A program made the translations under genes and the position numbers. Shown here one piece after another: positions 13,119 to 24,408 of a stretch of 64,000 bases of DNA. The DNA comes from Amyelois transitella (Eukaryota; Arthropoda; Insecta; Lepidoptera; Pyralidae), in NCBI RefSeq assembly GCF_032362555.1, contig NC_083505.1, forward strand, positions 10,531,501 to 10,595,500, in the 5' to 3' direction. Position 1 is the first letter of the stretch. The number at the start of each line of letters is the position of its first letter. Under the pieces are notes generated by a model. The model worked only from the letters and a program-made list of their open reading frames with translations, ran no database searches and was not told where the DNA came from.

Positions 13119-14136
13119 CGGCACGTCTGTCTATTACGCTGTAAAAGGTCAACAGCTAGAGCATTTTCAAATTTGGAATGAAGGTTGTTTAAGACTCAAA
13201 GGCAAAGATGCTACATTTTTCGTGGGCGAAGTTGAAGGCGGCAACATATGGTGCTTCTTCTAAATCTGTTTATGTTTCGTTTTTAAATACAGGCCGGTCG
13301 CTAGGAAACCGTAACTGTAACTACAGGCGTACAGAAACAAACAAAATAGTAATATTTTGTGTTTATTGTGCATTTATTTTGAAGAAAATGTCGCATTATG
13401 TCGTAACGTGGCAACGACTGGAGGCTTCTATGCAGGCAACTATGCGAGAGATGGAGTCTGATAGTTTAACTGTAATGATGTGTACTTTAATTAGTCTAAG
13501 ATTTAAATGTGCACTTAATTAATGAAAGGCTGAAATGTCAGGTGAGTAGTATTATGTTAATTATAATTTAATAAGTCCTTAATCAAACTATCTGGAAAAT
13601 GAAATAGAAATAAAATTGGCTGGAAGAAGAGATGCCTTACAGAATCCCCAATTTATTTTCTCAGTAGCTATATCTTGAAAACGACTTTCCATATAAATGG
13701 ACTTAGACTACGTATCTAGGTTGTTGTCAATATCTTACAAAGAATACGAAAAGGTTAAACCTCTAAAATTGTCTATGTGGTGCCTTTCCCCAGACTACGA
13801 CACATCAATGGTGTGCCTAACAAGCTCTACCAGTATTTGATGCCTCTGATAATGATAATAATGTTAATGGTAGCGAAACACTAGTACTCTCTCAATTGAT
13901 CTGTCGGAGTTCATACGTTACCAAGAAAAAAGAATGGTAACAGTCTCCGATCTTGCTGATGATGCCATATTATTTTTTTTAAAACAAAAAATTTTTTTTG
14001 ATCTCAACTTATTGTTCTGAGTGTATGTTTGTAAGTGGCGATCTAGCTAGCTTTTTCCCGTGGCTACACCATTGGTGGACGTCTCATCTTTTTCTTAATT
14101 TATAAAAGTAACAACTGGGTCTCGAGATTTGAAGTA

Positions 14137-14340
14137 GTGCCTTATGTGTTCGAAGCCGCGGGCGAAGTCTTATTTGACTATAAGTTGTTAAAACATAGGT
14201 ATAGCCGCATATATATTCGCCGCCTGGCCCAGGATTCTACGAATAGGGCCAAACTGAAGAAATTCTGGTTTGACATCGCAAGAGACGATATTATGCGGGA
14301 AAATGGATTTCAAAATGAGGATGCCAAAGGCTCAGAATAG
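14137..14340 (+). pseudogene. Probable LINE ORF remnant
   Basis: A 67-codon open frame whose end (KKFWFDIARDDIMRENGFQNEDAK) resembles the C-terminal tail of lepidopteran non-LTR retrotransposon ORFs. No reverse transcriptase motif is present and the flanks are closed. Assigned from memory of the tail motif; weak. Confidence 0.3.
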
Positions 14341-15832
14341 TAGAGAGAAAAATGTCGGAATAGGAATCGGATTTCCAGCGACGCGGAGGATGCAAGTGTG
14401 AGGAAAAAATCGTCCACATTTGGATTTTTAGAAATTGTCTTAAGCCACGGATGAAAGATACAAAAAAACTAATCGATACAAATAGACCTTTAATATCATT
14501 ATTAAATTACAATTATAAAAATTGGAATAATATAGGCCCGATTATCTAATAGAAAATCGTTGTACCTTATCATAGAAATCAATCATTACACTAAATACAG
14601 TCGGCTATAGTTGGATAGAATACATGAATGGAAACACTTAGGAAATGAAATCAAACAGTCGCGTGCAAATGTTTGAGGGAATTGAAATTGTTTTCCTTTT
14701 TGAACCACTTTCAATACAGCTCTTTACAATCTACTCTACGAATTGGCAACTGGGTATTGAATTATTATCTCTGTCTGTCTCTTGTGGCTTATGACGGGCA
14801 GTTCCTGTACCTATATGCCGTGAAGAATGAAAACGTAAAAATTTGTTTTATCTAATTTATGGCACTTTATACTTAATTTGGTACGCTGCAAGAAGGCTAT
14901 TTTTTTTTTATTTTTTTTTTATTTTTCACCTTTGTGGAGTAGCAACGAAATTATTGACAAAGTAATTTAAAAGTCATTGGCAGCTGCAAAAATTCAAATT
15001 TCAAAATTTTTATTCATTATAGGATACTTCATATCGCTTAATAATTGTCAAAACGTATGGTTTAACAACATTGGTTGACGTCAAATAAATTACTTAAAAC
15101 TAAGTTTACTGCCGCTTCCAAGATGACATGAAGTTTACTGCTGATTTGGGATTTGGTAAAAGACATTTGTTTTCATTTAACTACGTATATGTTAGTTGCA
15201 TGTAAACTATACCTATTCCCTAGGCGTTATCTACAAGTTTTGCCGGGTCAATTCCAAGTACTTTGAATTTCAATAGGTTTTACAAGACGATAGGCGTTAG
15301 CGTGTTAACTACAGGGCTGGATTTAGACATCTTTAGGCTCGGGATTGTAAGGTTTATATGGGGCCATAGGTGGAGGAGGAGGAATCAATCAAAAAATGGA
15401 TGTAATCGACAAGTCTTTTTTGGTCTGTTACGCGTACAAAAGGGATTCAATGCAATGCGTAACAGTGATATGCAATACGTAAGTAAAATCAAGTCTTTAA
15501 TTTAGTAATGATACAAACTTAAAGATTTTGACGAGGAATTGGTGGGGAATTGAAAAGTAAAGTATCGGTAGATACATGCAGTCCCTGTTCAGAGGACCTG
15601 ATGTGGGTGAATAATGCGTGGGGTAAGTACGATACAACCCGAAGGATCGACGTGCTTTCGGAAATCGTACGCTTGTAAGATTCGGTACGTACATGTAAGT
15701 AAGTACATACAGCTAATGGTATGGTAGCTACGAGTATAACCCGCGGGGCCCCTCACCCTTAATCCATCCCTGTCGGACTAAACGGCTTCCTTACACTTAT
15801 CGTGGTGTAGCCGGCAATCTTGCGGAGGCACG

Positions 15833-15837
15833 TCAGT
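15833..15837 (+). promoter_or_regulatory. Candidate initiator (TCAGT) of the carboxypeptidase gene
   Basis: Arthropod-type initiator TCAGT, 12 bases before the proposed ATG. This would give a very short leader, so the true start site may lie further upstream. Confidence 0.25.
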
Positions 15838-15848
15838 CGAGCTCCTGC

Positions 15849-18800
15849 ATGGCGGCGTACACCGATCAGCTGGAACACACCAGCATTTACCACGGCGGGA
15901 ACGATGGTATTGACAGCTCATAATTGAACTGAAATTAGTCTTGCGTTTAAAGACTGAACAGAGAATATTGTTAATCTATAAATTATATACCCTATAATAC
16001 TACCTCTGTACAAAAAAAAATATTTTTTTATAGATGAAATGAAATGCATTTTGGCATGGCAGGCACCTGTAAATTAATATTGATTTAAAACTTGTCACTA
16101 TCTAAATTGCAATGTCTCGTTACACGTTATTTTTTCGTTAACCGACACATTTAGGTAATTGTGATGTAAAAAAGTCTTGCATAAAGTCCTATCAAAGAAA
16201 ACAAAACACTTCTCTATGTGGCTAGTAATTTGATTTCTTTTTAACTGTAACGACTGTTAATATTTTTTAACAGACAGCGAAGAAAGCGACGGGGAAGGAG
16301 GTCTCGGTAACCTGAACAGGTTGATCGTGAGACCTCCCGGGCAAAGCGGCAAAGCCAAGCGCGGGCAGCTTTGCTTCGACGCGGCATTCGAGTGCGGCAA
16401 CCTCGGCCGGGCCGACCACATCTCAGACTTAGAGTACGATCTGTTCATCCGGCCGGACACCTGTCGACCGAGGTGTCGGTTTTGGTTCAACTTCACTGTG
16501 GAGAATGTTAAGCAGGATCAGGTGTGTTGATATCTTCCAAGCAACTAAGAAGATGCGATTACAAGTCATCATTAAAAGATATAACAACTTACAAGTTGGT
16601 GTTGTTAGTCAAGTCTAGTACTTATTTATGGTTTTCCAAAGTGGATTCAAGCTAAACCTTAGCTTATAAGTTCGTTATTAAGTATTTATATACCTTATTT
16701 ATTGAAAAAGATTCTCTTAACCGTTTTTCAGAGGGTGATTTTCAATATAGTGAATTTAGGTAAAGAGCATACGTTGTACAACACCGATATGACGCCGTTG
16801 GTGCGATCCACGTCACGACAAAAATGGTGAGTAAACAGAGTAGGTACCTATTACCTAAATTTTTTTCTTGTGTTATCATTGTGTATATTTCCTAATAAAT
16901 GACTTCAATATCTTCCTGATAGATACTTCTTACTACACTAACCCCAGAATTCTTAATAATAATATTCAAAACAATTTCTTGCATTATCATCATGTAAATT
17001 TCTTGATAGATGAGTTCAATAGACTTCTTACTAAACTTACCCTAGAATTAATAGATTGTTACTTATCGTAATACAGGCAACGCTTACCACGTCGCCTGCT
17101 TTTTTACCACCGCTCCCTGCCCCATCGTGGTCGCAAAATACTAAGCATCGCATTTGCTTTTGATAAAGAAGAGGATATCTACCAATTTGCGACGGCAGCC
17201 CCGTACTCGTACTCCAGACTTCAGAGGTACCTCACTCTGTGGGAGAAAAGAGCTCAAGCGTTTGCCACCAGGGAGACGATAGCACAAACAACGGTAATCT
17301 TCAATAGTTTCTTACTTTTCTTTAGTAAACTGATGCAGCCCCATCGGACTACTTGGACACCGCCAGATGCACTACTTTAGTCTTCCTCCGGGCGTTCATC
17401 CTGAGTGCGCCATTTGACAATTATCCTGGATTGTATCAGTCAGGCTTTTACACTCGCTCACAACTTGAGAAATACCCTTTATGTAATGCCTCGTTCTAAC
17501 CAGAGATTATATTTGCAGCAAAAGAGAAAAGTCGATTTGATAACGATCGGCGATTTCGGGGTCAAAGACAAAGAACACGTAGAGGATCATTTTCCCGCTA
17601 AAGGCAAAGTCGGTGCACCCAAGAAGAGAGTAGTGCTGATACTGTCCAGGGTGCACAGTGGCGAACAACCGGCCTCCTATATTTGCCAAGGTATGAAACT
17701 CGAAGGTACAAAACAAGATAGGAAGTTTATGCCGCCGTTTCTAAACTTGCGCTTTGGAAGCGGTTGTAGATTTAATTATAATTTGTGTTGATGGCATTAT
17801 ATACTATTTTGAAAATAAATAAGTATTTCTAAGGATACTGTATGTAGTTTCGGGCTGAATTGAAATAGGCTAAATTCAGAAAACACCACTAACAGTTGCA
17901 GTAGTGCATCAAAACTTCGACATGAATCGTAATAAATTCCAAAGAATCTGGCTTTATTTTAAAAACAATATGATATCCTGATGCTATTATTAAACAAAGA
18001 GTTATTACCCTTCTCTTTGTTAAGGATTCCTGGACTTCATGGTGAGCTCTTCTGAAAAAGCATCCGCATTACGGAACAATATCGTCATTCAGGTAAAAAT
18101 TTCTAGGTCACTGTATAAGATTTTCTTTAATTAAATACTCGAAATTTAACTTCTCACTACCTAATATATAGTAAATTAACTTACAATAGCTACTCTGGTG
18201 GATTTAGATACTTGGAGTAAAAGGAAATATAATATATAATCCATGCAGGTGGTCCCAATGCTGAACCCTGACGGAGTGTTCCTCGGCAACCAGCGCTCCG
18301 ACCTGCTAGGATCCGACCTCAACCGGTGTTGGGACCGCGCCACCACCTTCTCGCACCCCGCACTTATTGCCGTCAATGAGCTGGTCAAGAAGGTTACTAC
18401 TGAGAAGGTTCGCTTTTGTTCGGTTAGCGACCACAGTTCCTAAAGAAATTTGTACATAACTTTATGATTAAATTTTAAGTTTTTACAGGGTGTGCAACTG
18501 GATTTCATCATCGACATTCACGCAGATATGAGCCACGAAGGTGTATTTGTGCGGGGAAACTCGTACGATGACGTTTATAGGTAACAAAAATATTTTAGAT
18601 CTTGTATGGTGGCGTTTGTCTTTACGTTGCCGTTTACATCTTTATAGCAGATGTCAGGTAACTTTTTTCAACCATCCAGATAAAATACCTACTACATAAA
18701 ATCCAGGTTCGAACGTCACGTGGTACTTCCGAAATTCCTGGCTGGGCGTGTAGAGGCATGGCGCCCCGAAGCTTGCCTGTATAATTCTGATGCACTAGTG

Positions 18801-20548
18801 ACGGGCAGCGCGCGTCGTACGCTTCCCACGGGAGCTATGGATGCTTACACCTTGCTCGCTTCGATGGGAGGCCGTCGACTGACTCCTAGGGGACCCTATA
18901 TACACTACACCGAAGAAGCTTGTATCCTTTCATTAGTCCGCATAATCAAATAAAATGAGTACAAAATTAAGGCTGCTGCTACATATGACTGTTTAGGAAG
19001 AATTTCTTGTTTCGTTATGCTCAGTTAGCTTGGCAATGTTTACGTTGGCTCATTTGGCTCGATTCTATATTTGAATACCTATACAGATACGGTCGATTTC
19101 CAGGCTTAGTTGATGCGATTCTTTATATTTTTCTTTAAATAACAAATCAGACACGAAAATAGGTAGATCAGTAGCACGAGCTCTGTGCGACTACTATCGT
19201 CACGTGAGCGTGGTGCCTCCTCGAGTGCCACGCGCCAGCAAGAAGGAGAGCCGAGGTAGACGGCGCAGGAGACGAAGACCAACCGCGACTCGAGAAAGGT
19301 TACCGTCGACTGATTTTTTTCTTATTTACACGTAGAAAATAGGTTGCTCTCTGTGCGACTACTGACACGTGCGCGTGGCACTAGGAAAGACGACGACGGA
19401 AGAAGCACGTGGTAGACGGCGGCACTAGAGACAAAATCCAGGTGGATCTCGAAACAGATCTTCCGCTCACTGCTGTTTCTTGACGTTTTATATTTTATTT
19501 TAACCTGGTGCCTCCTCGAGTGCGAAGATCGACGGCGCAGGAGACAAAGACCAACAGCGACATGAGTAAGATCCGCGTCCAGCTAAATTACTGTCATTCC
19601 GTAACTTAATTTGTTTATAGAGTAGTCGGAGATGAAGAGCATTTATTTGTAAATCTGGATCATTTCGGTAATTGACTGATCCAATAAGAAAAAACGCCAA
19701 TCAACATTGGAATTAAACGACGAAATTATAACTTGCCATTAAAATTTTTATACAGTCAGTATTCTAGTTTACTCCAAACCTTATCTTGGGCTAGATGAGC
19801 CAAAACTGTCCAATTTAAAAAAAATAAATTAAAACTTGATAGGTCACCGAGTTCATCCCCAGAGCGGCGGGTGCTGCCTCCGCGCATCCTATCCCCTCCA
19901 CTACCCCAAGCCTCACCGCCGGCCTTGCGCGCGCCGCCTCCATTGTCCAGACACACGGCCTTGAGGAATCGACCAAAGACTGGAGTCATGGATGTTGATA
20001 ACATTCTGCCGATTATAACGGGTATGTCTTCATCTCACAGACTACTAATACTGGCATTTCCCACACTTTAGGCCTTTTACATGCCTTTTACATTATATTT
20101 AAGTGGTTCTGGTGGAATTGCTAGAATTACATGCATATTTCACGTCTATATCAGTTCCCTGTCATGTTCAGCTGGATGGCTTAATTATACCTATTGAGAT
20201 TTAAAAAAAAAAATCAGTTTTAATCCGCACTGGAATAGAAGCAGCTGACATACACTGTTTTCTTCGTTACCAGACCAACATGAAAGCTAGAATTCAAGAT
20301 GTACATGTCACAAAGTTCACTCGCAAATGTTAGGAACCCTACAAAATTCTACTTCCAACATATTTTCCACAGGCACCGCAGTGCGAACACCCCGCCTTGC
20401 CGTTGTGGACTTCAGTGCCTACATCCGCACTCCCACCGGAACCTCCTACGGCTACCTGAAGTCCAAGGCCAGGCTGGCCCGCCCTCCGAGACCCTCGCAC
20501 ACGCGGTACACCAGCGACGAATACGATACACATGAATCAGAGTCTTAA
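15849..20548 (+). CDS. AGBL4: Cytosolic carboxypeptidase 6 (AGBL4-like, M14 family)
   Basis: Exons: 15849-15906, 16274-16521, 16732-16826, 17077-17293, 17519-17690, 18025-18092, 18249-18407, 18489-18580, 18707-18921, 19151-19298, 19843-20021, 20373-20548; 1827 nt, 608 aa, all phases closed. The N-terminal CCP domain shows FECGNLGRADHISDLEYDLF, WFNFTVENVK and STSRQKWQRLPR. Zinc ligands: H252 and E255 (RVHSGEQP) and H350 (IDIHADMS). Substrate-binding block: MLNPDGVFLGN and DLNRCW. CCP6 enzymes remove glutamates from tubulin and other proteins. Odd point: the catalytic Glu of the family (YTLE motif) is Leu here (about L420, AYTLLASMGGRR). The C-terminus is Arg-rich (GRRRRRRRPTATRER). Exon 1 was chosen because its phase-1 end joins correctly and yields an acidic N-terminus (GNDDSEESDGE); the remaining exons are more certain. 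Confidence 0.9.
17728..17790 (+). repeat. Transposon-tail repeat fragment, sister of 1287-1415
   Basis: Shares TTGCGCTTTGGAAGCGGT and the AT-rich continuation with the receptor intron repeat. Both lie within ~120 bases downstream of an exon donor. Confidence 0.45.
19326..19570 (+). pseudogene. Two decayed copies of carboxypeptidase exon 10
   Basis: Copy B (19326-19396) contains ACACG..AAAATAGG..CTCTGTGCGACTACT..CACGTG.GCGTGG, matching the start of exon 10 (19151-19215). Copy C (19503-19570) contains TGGTGCCTCCTCGAGTGC and GACGGCGCAGGAGAC.AAGACCAAC, matching its second half. Both have gaps that break the frame and lack usable acceptors. They look like relics of tandem exon duplication. Confidence 0.65.
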
Positions 20549-20842
20549 ATTTTTTAATCGATTCCTAACGCGACATCCAATTTGAATTTATGATTTTTGA
20601 AAACGAGGTCTAAAACATATATGCAGATAACTATCTGCATATATGTTTCAGACTTTATCATGTTTTGGCAATTTTTTGGTTACTCGCTTATTACGGAGTT
20701 GGGGTCCATTGTCACTCCCATTTTTGTAACACTGATGACAAGGGAATTCCACTGAAGAAGCGTTTATGATTACTGGAAGTATATACGGCTAATGTGCCAA
20801 ACTAATTTTGTACATACGATCCTTGGTATTTTGACCATTAAG

Positions 20843-20848
20843 AATAAA
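20843..20848 (+). terminator. Candidate poly(A) signal, carboxypeptidase gene
   Basis: AATAAA ~295 bases after the stop at 20548; a second AATAAA occurs at about 20940. Confidence 0.45.
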
Positions 20849-21350
20849 AACTCATTGTCTTTCCACTTCTTGAAATTTACTGTAGTTAAATTTACCCATT
20901 TACGAACTTTTAGCACATTCACTTTTTCCAAGTTCCCAATAAATTTTTTTAACTAATTAAAATCGTTTTTTATTGCCATTTTTAGTTTTGCCCATAAAAA
21001 TTAAACACTTCTCTGTTGTGTACACACATTGTTCACGAGTTTCGATAACATAACTATAACTAGATCTTATAAGCACTACCAGCTTATGAAAAATATTGAA
21101 AGTGGCATTTCGAAATTATAAATAACTATAATAGCATATGTGATTACCTAATAAGGTTTGTCTTCACATGCATATTTAATTTTCCTTAATTTATTTCATT
21201 AAATCTTATGAACATAAAGAATATTCAAAATCAATTACCAATAAAGAAACCATCTATATAATATCAATATTTCACTTGTTCATAATTTTTTAACACACTT
21301 AATAAATCTTTTCAGGTAAATGCACAAAATATCAATAAAACAAAAGTGTT

Positions 21351-21356
21351 TTTATT
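21351..21356 (-). terminator. Candidate poly(A) signal, Trf2 gene
   Basis: AATAAA on the minus strand, ~420 bases past the Trf2 stop. Confidence 0.45.
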
Positions 21357-21777
21357 GAAACGTATAATGTCCAAGCTTTTCATATTTACAATTACTAACA
21401 TCTAACTAATCATTCAGTCATCTCTTAGAACAATCTTATTGAACACTATTATCACTACAAATTCCTCAATCATAACAGCAAATGAAAAACGAGACTGAGT
21501 ATCGTTATTGAGATTTATTCTCAATGTAGTAGTTTCATGACAAATTTGGTTTACACGTAAACATCACCTACATACTTAAGAGGTCACAGGAGCATCACGA
21601 GAACAGATTCGTCGGCGAATCGAGATACCGAAACGAGCGCGAAGCACCTCCCTAATAAATATCTTTGGCATGAACCGAACAGCTCGTTGACACACGCGCG
21701 ATTGCACAAGCAACCGATAGTTATTGCTATGTTCGTTTCGCGTCAAGAGAGTCACTGGGGTGGGGGGAAGCGGGGGT

Positions 21778-24408
21778 TCACTCCCAGGAGTCGTTGTCGT
21801 CGTCGGAGAGCGTGACCAGGTGCATGGGGTCCGCGCCGGGCGCCCGGGGCGGCGCGCGGGGCGCGGGCGGCGGCGCCGGAGCCCGGGCGGCGCGCTTCTG
21901 CCGCAGGAGCTCCTCGTCGGCCGCCGTGCGCGTTTTGCGGAACTCGTACACTAGTGGGAAAATGCGCTCCACGGCGGACTGCACGTCGCTCACGCTGCGA
22001 GCTGAAACGTTAATGTTTAGAGGTTAAAACCTCCTTTCGTCGTATTTCTTATTTCTGAGGCTTATTAGGGATGAGACCCGCCATCTGTTCTTGTAGTTGG
22101 CGTTATATGGGAGATACCTTCAATTGATTGGAAAAAGTCAATCAAATCATGAATTATAGACAGACCCTTGATACTATAATGAACACGATTAAAGTTAACA
22201 AAATTAATATTTTTTACTAATCGTCAATACATCTATTTCTGTTTTTCCTTAGAATCAGACAAACTTGCGTGGCTTGCAAGGCTGCGTTTTCATACAGACA
22301 GTCGCAGCTACAAAAGTCGAAGATATCTTCTAGCAGGCAACACGACAAATACCTTTCCATAACAATAAGATAATGTCAGACAGAAAACAAGACATTTACT
22401 TGAAAAAGGCCTCTACACTCAATGTCAATGAACCCGTCTGCCGGTCAGATGTCAGATTTGGGAAGGTCGCCGACAGGACAAAAGTCTATCTTGAGTGGGA
22501 TTTTAATTCACCTGGGTTATTTCATACATAAACATAATACATAAACCTTGACTAGTATTTTTTTAATGAATTAGGACTTTTAAAAATGTTTCACTATTTT
22601 TATACATAAATATTTTATAAGCACATGGTGCTATAAGAAATTATGTGACCAACTACGTACCTACTTGCAGTTAAAGATGCACCTTAGATGTTTTTTAATT
22701 AAAACATAAAATATCTTCAAACAATTTTCAATCCTCAAGCTGATTAAAGAAAATTAATCACCTGTTATTGTAACGCCGCCAGTTGAAAATATCTTTAGTG
22801 TGGCTTTAGGATTATATAGTTTATATGTTACACCTGGATGTAACTCTGGTTCATAGCTGAAAAAACAAAAATAATAACAATGAAAAATTCACTTTATCAA
22901 TACAAAACATTAGCCATTAATTAAACAAATATAAGATGGATAGATTAATCTCATCAATAGTGACTTACAACATAATGCTGATAAAACTCTGAATCACAAG
23001 TGTGATTTCGACGTTATTTGGCCAAATGCCAACAATGCATTTAAAAATTATCTGAGACCAACCCACATCCACATACAAAGTACCTTAGCATGATTTTTAA
23101 TTACCAGTATTTTACTTTACAATAGAATTCAGTGAAATTATCTAACGATCTACAAATAAATATGTATACCTAATTTTGCATTTAATACAATGAATTTGTA
23201 TACAATGCAATGGTTACGTAGATGCTGTGTGGTTCCCGGTACTATAAAATAGGACCACTCCATACCTATTCCATCAATGTCGTAAAAGGCTACTTCCGGA
23301 CAGGCTATAAACTTAGGATTCTTCTTGTAGGCGATGGGTAGTAACTTGTCACTATTTGAATTTCAATTCCAACATTAAGCCATACAACTGAATGTGGCTT
23401 TATAGTTTTTTCAAGAATGTTGGCTCTGTCTACCCTAACGCCAATTTGGATGTCATTATATGCTAGGTACTTGGCAAAGTCTGATTAAAAACAAACATAA
23501 CAGATGGATTGCAAATTCAAGTTTACATATTTTACAAAGCTGAAGCCTAGTAATTTAATTCATTTTCATGGTACCTATCTTCTAAAGCTTCTGATTTGGA
23601 AGAATACCTATAGCCACATGTTTGTTGCAATTCTTGATATGAAGAAATAAATATCCAACAGTAAAAATGATTATTTCATTGTACTCATTATAACATTAGT
23701 ATCCATTAATGAGTAAAATATTTTGTGCCTGTAAATTGTAGCTACCTACATTACCCACATTACGCACATTCATCTTGCTTTTGCATATTATGGCAAAAAG
23801 TAAAGAAAACATAAGAATACTCACTCTGCTTCTTTATATTTATTGGAGAAGGCTATTATGCGAATACCAAAAGGCATTCGACATGTTCCTAGTACATTGA
23901 CTACGCGGAAATTCTGGAAGCGGACTTGAAAGCCTAACTTCTGCAACGCGCGTGCATACCGCCTTGCAGCGATCTTGGCTTGGTCCTCGCTGGTAGCCCC
24001 CGTGCACGTGACGCGGCCCGAGGACCAGATCGACGCCGTAGTGTATGGCCGACGCAACTTCATAGTCACCATGCCATTCTCGCGCCGAAACTCCACGTTA
24101 ACACCATTCAAAGCTATCTGTCTCAAGTTCAGGTGGCACTTAACACTAAAACTACACACGACATTGTTTATCATGATATCTATTTCCGGGGTTTCTTCCT
24201 CATCTTCGGGAGCGCCGGCCGTTGAAGTGGGCTCTGCGGTGTCCTGGCAGGGTTGCGATGCCGACCCTGTGGTGCTCGTTTCGCAGTACTCATGGTCGGG
24301 TACCATGTGACTTGGGACGCTGTGTGCGGATATGCCATGGATAGGCACCACCCCCTGGGTGCCCTTGCTCAACTCTTTAATACCATTTTCCTGGATGAGC
24401 GTAGCCAT
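21778..24408 (-). CDS. Trf2: TBP-related factor 2 (TBPL1/TLF)
   Basis: Coding exons in order: 23825-24408 (exon itself starts at 24423), 22762-22856, 21778-22001; 903 nt, 300 aa. After an acidic, low-complexity N-terminus the first TBP repeat reads INNVVCSFSVKCHLNLRQIA, MKLRRPYTTASIWSSGRVTC, TGATSEDQAKIAARRYAR and LQKLGFQV. The second repeat continues YEPELHPGVTYKL and LKIFSTGGVTITA, then AVERIFPLVYEFRKTR. These match TBPL1, not TBP (VVCSF with CHLNLR; YEPELHP). TRF2 directs transcription from TATA-less promoters in the nucleus. The C-terminus carries a Pro/Ala/Arg-rich extension ending in acidic SDDDNDSWE, longer than in vertebrate TBPL1. The ATG at 24408 is the first in the exon; an upstream exon (non-coding or a longer isoform) is implied by the acceptor at 24424. 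Confidence 0.92.
23228..23441 (-). repeat. SINE-like Rep-A copy in Trf2 intron
   Basis: Degenerate but full-span member of the Rep-A family: it begins on + with GTGTGGTTCCCGG and ends near GTTGGCTCTGTCTACC. Confidence 0.7.

Larger units (their letters stand above)
10741..15848. other. Gene-poor spacer between GH1 and carboxypeptidase genes
   Basis: About 5.1 kb without a supported gene. It holds a short Helitron (11241-11424), a LINE-tail fragment around 12110-12200, one full SINE-like copy (12861-13118), a LINE-like ORF remnant (14137-14340) and T-rich tracts near 14900. Short open frames here have no recognisable domains. Confidence 0.6.
20549..21777. other. Convergent intergenic region: carboxypeptidase and Trf2 3' ends
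   Basis: Holds the 3' UTRs of two converging genes. Candidate poly(A) signals are AATAAA at 20843-20848 (+) and 21351-21356 (- strand; TTTATT on +). An inverted repeat at 20608-20653 lies in the carboxypeptidase 3' UTR. No coding sequence seen. Confidence 0.6.
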
